From: Draconibacterium orientale
Lineage (GTDB): Bacteria; Bacteroidota; Bacteroidia; Bacteroidales; UBA12170
Assembly (NCBI GenBank): GCA_020718315.1
Contig: DYSK01000003.1
Span: 1-37,736 of the forward strand
Direction: 5' to 3'
Length of the DNA: 37,736 bases
Under the pieces are notes generated by a model, which had not been told where the DNA came from, made no database searches, and was given only the letters and a program-made list of their open reading frames with translations. Made by a program: the position numbers and the translations under genes. This document shows, piece by piece, positions 34,053-37,736 of this stretch (position 1 is its first letter; each line of letters starts with the position of its first letter).

Positions 34053-34871
34053 TTATTTCTCAATTAGTTCTATTTTCATCACTACTTTTTCGATGGGCTT
34101 GCTGCCCGAAACGGGCGTAGCGGCTATTTTGTCTAAAACGTCCAGTCCTTCGGTTATTCTACCATAAACGGTATAAGAGTCGTCCAAATGCGGTGTTCCT
34201 CCTATTGATGAATATATTTTCTTTTGTTCTTCGGTATACTTAAAAACGGAAGGCGCTTCTCCTTTCGTAAGCATTTCTTTATACACTTCTTCTTTTGTTT
34301 GTGCAATGGCTAAAGCATTTCCTGCTTTTGAAAGGGCATCAATTTTATATAGCCATTTTTCATTTCCCGGAAATAAAATATAATTTTCGATGGCAATACG
34401 CTTCCTCTCGGAATTTATTTTCAATTCAAAGGCGGCGATTTGTTCCAATGTGATTATTTTTCCCTGAACAATGTAAAATTGTGCTGCAGAACTGGCTTTG
34501 GTTGGGTTTATATTGTCGCCTTCTCTTGCAGCGGCCAACATGCCTTTTAAGTGTGGATATTTATCTGGTCTGAATTCGGACGGAACGGTATAATTGGCAT
34601 CTTCTCTCCCGTCGGCATTTTGCCCGCCTTGTATCATAAAATGATTGATTACGCGGTGAAAATTGGAATTGTTGTACCAGCCTTGCTTCAGCAATTTGAT
34701 GAAATTGGCTTTGTGCATAGGGGTTTCGTTGAACAACTCTCCTTCCATATCGCCCAAATTCGTCCGAATGATAAATTTGGTTCTTTTTTCTTGCGCTTGG
34801 GCAAAACTCAGAGCGAACGAAAAAGCCAATAGAAATAAATTGGTTTTGTTGAAGATGGATTTTATTTTCAT
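34053..34871 (-). CDS. Secreted cyclophilin-type peptidyl-prolyl isomerase with an internal insertion
   Basis: This 272-residue exported protein has the signal peptide ending FALSFAQAQ (residues 1-27). The cyclophilin fold is present: FHRVINHFMIQGGQ holds Arg73 and Gln81 of the active site, SSAAQFYIVQG the substrate groove, and VYGRITEGLDVLDKIA the last strands. Between residues about 139 and 223 is an extra helical insertion of about 85 residues containing IENYILFPGNEKWLYKID. Typical secreted cyclophilins are about 170-190 residues. It should help fold periplasmic or surface proteins. It sits between HIT (three bases upstream) and pheS in a tight operon. Confidence 0.9.
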   Translation of the reverse strand: MKIKSIFNKTNLFLLAFSFALSFAQAQEKRTKFIIRTNLGDMEGELFNETPMHKANFIKLLKQGWYNNSNFHRVINHFMIQGGQNADGREDANYTVPSEFRPDKYPHLKGMLAAAREGDNINPTKASSAAQFYIVQGKIITLEQIAAFELKINSERKRIAIENYILFPGNEKWLYKIDALSKAGNALAIAQTKEEVYKEMLTKGEAPSVFKYTEEQKKIYSSIGGTPHLDDSYTVYGRITEGLDVLDKIAATPVSGSKPIEKVVMKIELIEK

Positions 34872-34874
34872 TCG

Positions 34875-35270
34875 TTAGACTACTTTAGAGGCGATTGCTT
34901 GGCAAAGGGCTTCCAATTCTTGAGGCGTAAACGAGAGCTTGGGCTGTTTGAAATCGATGTCGTAAACGGTATTTATTGGAACCAAATGAATGTGTGTATG
35001 AGCAACTTCTAAACCCAAAACTGCTACTCCAATTCGTTTACAGGGCACAACACTTTCGAGGGCTAAGGCGATTTTTTTTGCGAATAGCATCAAGCCGGCC
35101 AACTCATCATCTCCCATTGCAAAAATATAATTCGTTTCCTTTTTGGGAATAACCAATGTATGCCCTTTTGCCAATGGATTGATGTCTAAAAAAGCAAAAT
35201 ACGTATCGTCTTCTGCAATTTTATAGGAAGAGATTTCGCCTTGAACAATTTTTGTGAAGGTACTTGACAT
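34875..35270 (-). CDS. HIT-family nucleotide hydrolase/transferase
   Basis: This 131-residue cytoplasmic protein of the histidine-triad family starts STFTKIVQGEISSYKIAEDD, with FLDINPLAKGHTLVIPKKET near residues 28-47. The catalytic triad is HTHIHLVPI near residue 100 (H-x-H-x-H). Such proteins hydrolyse AMP-linked or aminoacyl-adenylate-type nucleotides; the specific substrate is not readable. Length is normal. It is the second gene of the greA operon (11 bp after greA). Confidence 0.94.
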   Translation of the reverse strand: MSSTFTKIVQGEISSYKIAEDDTYFAFLDINPLAKGHTLVIPKKETNYIFAMGDDELAGLMLFAKKIALALESVVPCKRIGVAVLGLEVAHTHIHLVPINTVYDIDFKQPKLSFTPQELEALCQAIASKVV

Positions 35271-35281
35271 AAGAAAATATT

Positions 35282-35755
35282 TTAACGACTTACTTCAATA
35301 ATTTCAAACGTTATTTTTCCGGCCGGGATATCAATTTCTACTTTATTGCCTGCCTTTTTTCCGAGTAAGCCTTTGGCTATTGGAGAGCTAACAGATAATT
35401 TGCCTTTTTTCAGGTCGGCTTCGTTTTCAGGGACAATGGTATAGGCCATGACTGCGCCGTTTTTCAGATTCTTCATTTTAACTGTGGACAAAATCAAAAC
35501 TTTTGAAACATCCATCTTAGACTCGTCGATAATACGGGCGTTTCGAATGGTATCTTGAAGTTTAGAAATTTTCATTTCTAACAAGCCTTGAGCTTCCTTT
35601 GCGGCATCGTATTCTGCATTTTCTGATAAATCACCTTTGTCGCGGGCTTCGGCTATTTGTCGCGAGATTGCAGGACGTTGAATACGAATCAATTCATCTA
35701 CTTCATTGCGAAGCTTCTGTAATCCGTCTTCCGTAAAATATTTTGTTTCTGCCAT
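35282..35755 (-). CDS. greA: Transcription elongation factor GreA
   Basis: This 157-residue factor rescues backtracked RNA polymerase by stimulating transcript cleavage. Its N-terminal coiled coil (about 1-75) bears KGDLSENAEYDAAKEAQG, including the acidic tip residues (Asp and Glu) that enter the polymerase channel. The C-terminal FKBP-like domain ends LLGKKAGNKVEIDIPAGKIT. Length matches the family (about 158). It leads a four-gene operon with HIT, cyclophilin and pheS. A possible promoter lies 162-193 bp upstream, and a hairpin sits in the leader. Confidence 0.97.
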   Translation of the reverse strand: MAETKYFTEDGLQKLRNEVDELIRIQRPAISRQIAEARDKGDLSENAEYDAAKEAQGLLEMKISKLQDTIRNARIIDESKMDVSKVLILSTVKMKNLKNGAVMAYTIVPENEADLKKGKLSVSSPIAKGLLGKKAGNKVEIDIPAGKITFEIIEVSR

Positions 35756-35791
35756 GACAACATTTTTTCTTTATTAATATAAACAGACAAA

Positions 35792-35811
35792 GACTCTTAA
35801 ATCTAAGAGTC
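35792..35811 (-). promoter_or_regulatory. Hairpin in the greA leader, possible attenuator or small-RNA terminator
   Basis: GACTCTTA and TAAGAGTC form a perfect 8-bp stem around a 4-nt loop. On the reverse strand TTTGTCTGTTT follows, so it could end a short transcript begun at the promoter near 35917, giving an RNA of about 110-120 nt. The + strand side is also T-rich. Confidence 0.45.
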
Positions 35812-35916
35812 CTTTATTTTTACGGACCTCAGTAACTAATCTAAAATAGGCTAATTGTGTTGATCCGCTATCTAATTGCTTTGATTTTCGACTTTTTAGT
35901 CAGTAAAATTTGCGGA

Positions 35917-35948
35917 CAAAAATAATATAAAAATGGATAATTATCCAA
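35917..35948 (-). promoter_or_regulatory. Putative promoter of the greA operon or leader RNA
   Basis: Reverse strand: TTGG at 35948-35945, 20 nt, then TATTTTTG at 35924-35917. The start would be near 35910, giving a leader of about 155 nt before greA. Confidence 0.55.
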
Positions 35949-36210
35949 TTTCTCATTAAGATTCTCCTTGCTTTTTCAAAAATAGCTAAAAAATGAATAC
36001 CTCATTCGAAATGAATTAAATTTTACTAAAACTTTGAAACGCTATGAATTAGGAATTAAACAGCTTGTGCCATTTTTTGCTTTCATTGTCTAATATGATA
36101 TTGAGAATATTGGTTGATGAACGATTCGAAGATCACTGATTATCGAATTGAAGATGAGGTTAGGGCGAGAAGATGCAGGAAAAATTTAAAAAAAGCGCAT
36201 GGATAATTTG

Positions 36211-36218
36211 TATATTTG
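36211..36218 (+). promoter_or_regulatory. Putative -7 box for the SPOR-domain gene
   Basis: TATATTTG is an exact TAnnTTTG, 54 bp before ATG 36273. No TTTG is seen at -33. Confidence 0.4.
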
Positions 36219-36272
36219 CTAAAGGTTGAAGATAAAGGCCACTACATTTTTTCTGCTTAAGCCACGAACAAT

Positions 36273-37448
36273 ATGGAAGATTATAAAAAATTACTGATTG
36301 ATTTGTATTCTGAATTCGATCCCGAGCGAATAAAGCAAATCGATTATTTCCTTTCGAGATACAAAGGCAATGAGAAACAGTTCTATATCAGTCAAAAAGC
36401 GAAATATTCAAGCAAGAAACCGGTTTCGGATAGTAAAAAAATAATTGAAGAGGCTTTGGCGCGAATCAAATCACAAACAGCGGCCAAAGAAAAAAGAGCT
36501 GATGAAAAAGAGAAAATGGATTCGGCAAAAATAGAGGAAGAAATTTTGTCCGAAAACACGAATGAACCGCAAAAGCTGGATGATGTAACTGACGGATTTC
36601 CTTCGCCGATTGAAGACAAAGCACCAGAACCAATTGAAGCCGAAGAAATTGACGAGGTTTCCTTCAAAGAAAGCAGAGAAATTCCGGAAGATGCCCAATC
36701 GAAAACGGAAATCCCCAGCCAATGGATTTCTGAAGAAATTGTAGAAAATCAACATCCCGAAATTGAATTTGAAAATTTGGATCCAACACCAATTCAACAC
36801 CAAAATTCAAAAAAGCATTCCCAACAAACGAAAGAAAATAACTGGTTTGACGAACAGCAGAGAGCGCCATTCTCTTCCAGTCCCCGCCATTCAACAAAGC
36901 CCTCAAACAAGAAATCTTTTCTTTACATTTTCGGAATTGTAGTTTTGATTATGATCATGCTTTTGGTAGCGTACTATCTATTTATACTTCGATCCGCCCC
37001 TAAAACAGCTACCGAAAATGCAAAATTTACAGAGCCCGAATTGAATGAAATCAGCCTGCCCGATTCGAAAACGGCAAGGCTTGTTGATTCAAATGCGGAA
37101 ACTACGAGCACGAATACAGAAAAAGCAACAAATGCCAGTAGCCCCGATTCTTCCACTGTATCCACCAATGGGTTAGGCCTCATTGTACCGGGAAATCTAC
37201 AATTGCCGGCGTTTTTTGTAGCCTGTTATGCTGTTAAAACGGAAAAGCAAGCCGAAGTCAAGATAGCATTTCTAAAAACAAAAGGTTTTGATGCGCTGTA
37301 CTATTGGATTCCTGATTTTGTTCCTCAGGGGAATTCGTTTTTCAAAGTGGTAATTGGTCCGTTTAGAACGCAGACAGAAGCTTTGAGGACTTTAACTCCG
37401 GTACAGGAACGAGCCGAATTTGACGCATATGTATTGCAGGTTAAATAA
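36273..37448 (+). CDS. Single-pass membrane protein with C-terminal SPOR-like domain
   Basis: This 391-residue bitopic protein has a charged cytoplasmic region of about 215 residues (N-terminal MEDYKKLLIDLYSEFDPERI, then a Glu/Lys-rich disordered stretch). One helix lies near 216-240 (YIFGIVVLIMIMLLVAYYLF), then a Ser/Thr-rich periplasmic linker and a C-terminal domain of about 80 residues (310-391). That domain starts AFFVACYAVKTEKQAEVKI and contains FFKVVIGPFRTQTEAL, as in SPOR domains that bind denuded peptidoglycan at division sites. Function is therefore probably septal. The N-terminal half has no family I recognise. It is a single gene ended by a symmetrical hairpin. Confidence 0.82.
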   Translation: MEDYKKLLIDLYSEFDPERIKQIDYFLSRYKGNEKQFYISQKAKYSSKKPVSDSKKIIEEALARIKSQTAAKEKRADEKEKMDSAKIEEEILSENTNEPQKLDDVTDGFPSPIEDKAPEPIEAEEIDEVSFKESREIPEDAQSKTEIPSQWISEEIVENQHPEIEFENLDPTPIQHQNSKKHSQQTKENNWFDEQQRAPFSSSPRHSTKPSNKKSFLYIFGIVVLIMIMLLVAYYLFILRSAPKTATENAKFTEPELNEISLPDSKTARLVDSNAETTSTNTEKATNASSPDSSTVSTNGLGLIVPGNLQLPAFFVACYAVKTEKQAEVKIAFLKTKGFDALYYWIPDFVPQGNSFFKVVIGPFRTQTEALRTLTPVQERAEFDAYVLQVK

Positions 37449-37449
37449 C

Positions 37450-37475
37450 AAAAAGCGGTGAATTCACCGCTTTTT
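37450..37475. terminator. Bidirectional terminator between the SPOR gene and tatA
   Basis: A 26-base perfect palindrome: A5 plus GCGGTG, central AATT, then CACCGC plus T5. It gives an 11-bp stem with A-tract and T-tract on opposite sides, two bases after the SPOR stop and five bases before the tatA stop. Confidence 0.9.
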
Positions 37476-37479
37476 TGCT

Positions 37480-37671
37480 CTATTCTTCTTTATTCTTTTT
37501 GGGTTCTTCTTTATCGTCGCCAGCAAGACCTTTTTTAAATTCATTGATTCCACTGCCAATACCTCTCATCAACTCTGGAATCTTTTTGCCGCCAAATACT
37601 AATAACACAACTACCACAATTAAGAGTGTTGACCAAATGCCGGGAAGGGATAAGATTACAAATAATTCCAT
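37480..37671 (-). CDS. tatA: Sec-independent protein translocase subunit TatA
   Basis: This 63-residue protein has the TatA/B/E layout: a short N-terminal helix (about residues 5-24, PGIWSTLLIVVVVLLVFGG) and an FGGKKIPELMRGIG hinge and amphipathic helix. A charged tail (GDDKEEPKKNKEE) completes it. TatA oligomers form the pore for folded twin-arginine cargo. tatC is not visible; it may lie beyond the window. A TATCTTTG box lies 26 bp before the start. Confidence 0.93.
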   Translation of the reverse strand: MELFVILSLPGIWSTLLIVVVVLLVFGGKKIPELMRGIGSGINEFKKGLAGDDKEEPKKNKEE

Positions 37672-37696
37672 ACCAATATGTTTTTGTGTACGCTTG

Positions 37697-37704
37697 CAAA
37701 GATA
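37697..37704 (-). promoter_or_regulatory. Putative -7 box for tatA
   Basis: Reverse strand TATCTTTG, an exact TAnnTTTG, with a leader of about 20 nt. The -33 region shows no TTTG. Confidence 0.45.
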
Positions 37705-37736
37705 TAAAAATACTTAGCTATTTTGATATATTAAAT

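Larger units (their letters stand above)
35756..36272. other. 517-bp divergent intergenic region between greA and the SPOR gene
   Basis: It contains a reverse-strand promoter match (35917-35948), a hairpin in the resulting greA leader (35792-35811) and a + strand -7 box (36211-36218). The middle 35950-36200 is AT-rich with no ORF or tRNA-like structure I could find. Confidence 0.55.

Overview
The window is a compact, AT-rich stretch of about 37.7 kb from a member of the Bacteroidota, carrying roughly 29 protein genes. The assignment rests on Bacteroidota-typical families (DUF4199, DUF3098, an S46 dipeptidyl-peptidase, a PheS with a four-Cys insertion, a propeller/Y_Y_Y sensor), on lipoboxes close behind short signal peptides, and on repeated matches to the Bacteroidota promoter consensus (TTTG, about 20 nt, then TAnnTTTG) with little Shine-Dalgarno sequence. 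I saw no rRNA, tRNA, CRISPR array, phage or insertion sequence. The genus cannot be told from the sequence alone.

Layout. 1-3846: the start of a Na/phosphate cotransporter gene with an apparent frameshift, a secreted C69 dipeptidase, two small membrane proteins, a remnant of a VOC-fold protein and a PhzF-family protein. 4028-7492: an envelope/cell-division block on the + strand (M23 lipoprotein, ftsX, DUF3098, truB). 7715-16394: a small outer-membrane barrel, hemW, an S46 (DPP7-like) peptidase, an acyl-CoA dehydrogenase, lgt and a two-domain glycosyltransferase. 16590-25697: a surface and signalling block with a predicted outer-membrane metalloprotease/propeller/barrel protein, a degenerate Rieske-like lipoprotein, and a two-gene operon joining a secreted TPR-caspase to a propeller-sensor PP2C phosphatase. 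25690-30588: orphan hutH, then a wza/wzc-type capsule or exopolysaccharide export pair whose tyrosine kinase ends in a long Tyr-Gly repeat. 30915-37736: a small zinc-ribbon protein, queA, the tight greA-HIT-cyclophilin-pheS operon, a SPOR-type membrane protein and tatA.

How the genes fit together. Most encode envelope biogenesis (lgt, ftsX plus M23, SPOR, tatA, glycosyltransferase, Wza/Wzc), extracellular peptide use (C69, S46) or core translation and transcription (truB, queA, pheS, greA). The least ordinary part is 20063-25697. A perfect Bacteroidota-type promoter drives an exported TPR/Ig/caspase protein with an intact His-Cys dyad, followed 25 bp later by a receptor whose periplasmic propeller faces the same compartment and whose cytoplasmic domain is an apparently active PP2C phosphatase. 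A functional link between the two is inference from gene order and shared compartment.

Four of the convergent gene pairs overlap at their stop codons by 4-8 bp. Two others are separated by symmetrical hairpin terminators. Several signal-peptide starts were chosen downstream of the longest possible start because they restore a canonical leader; in two cases (4028, 20063) a promoter also lies just upstream.
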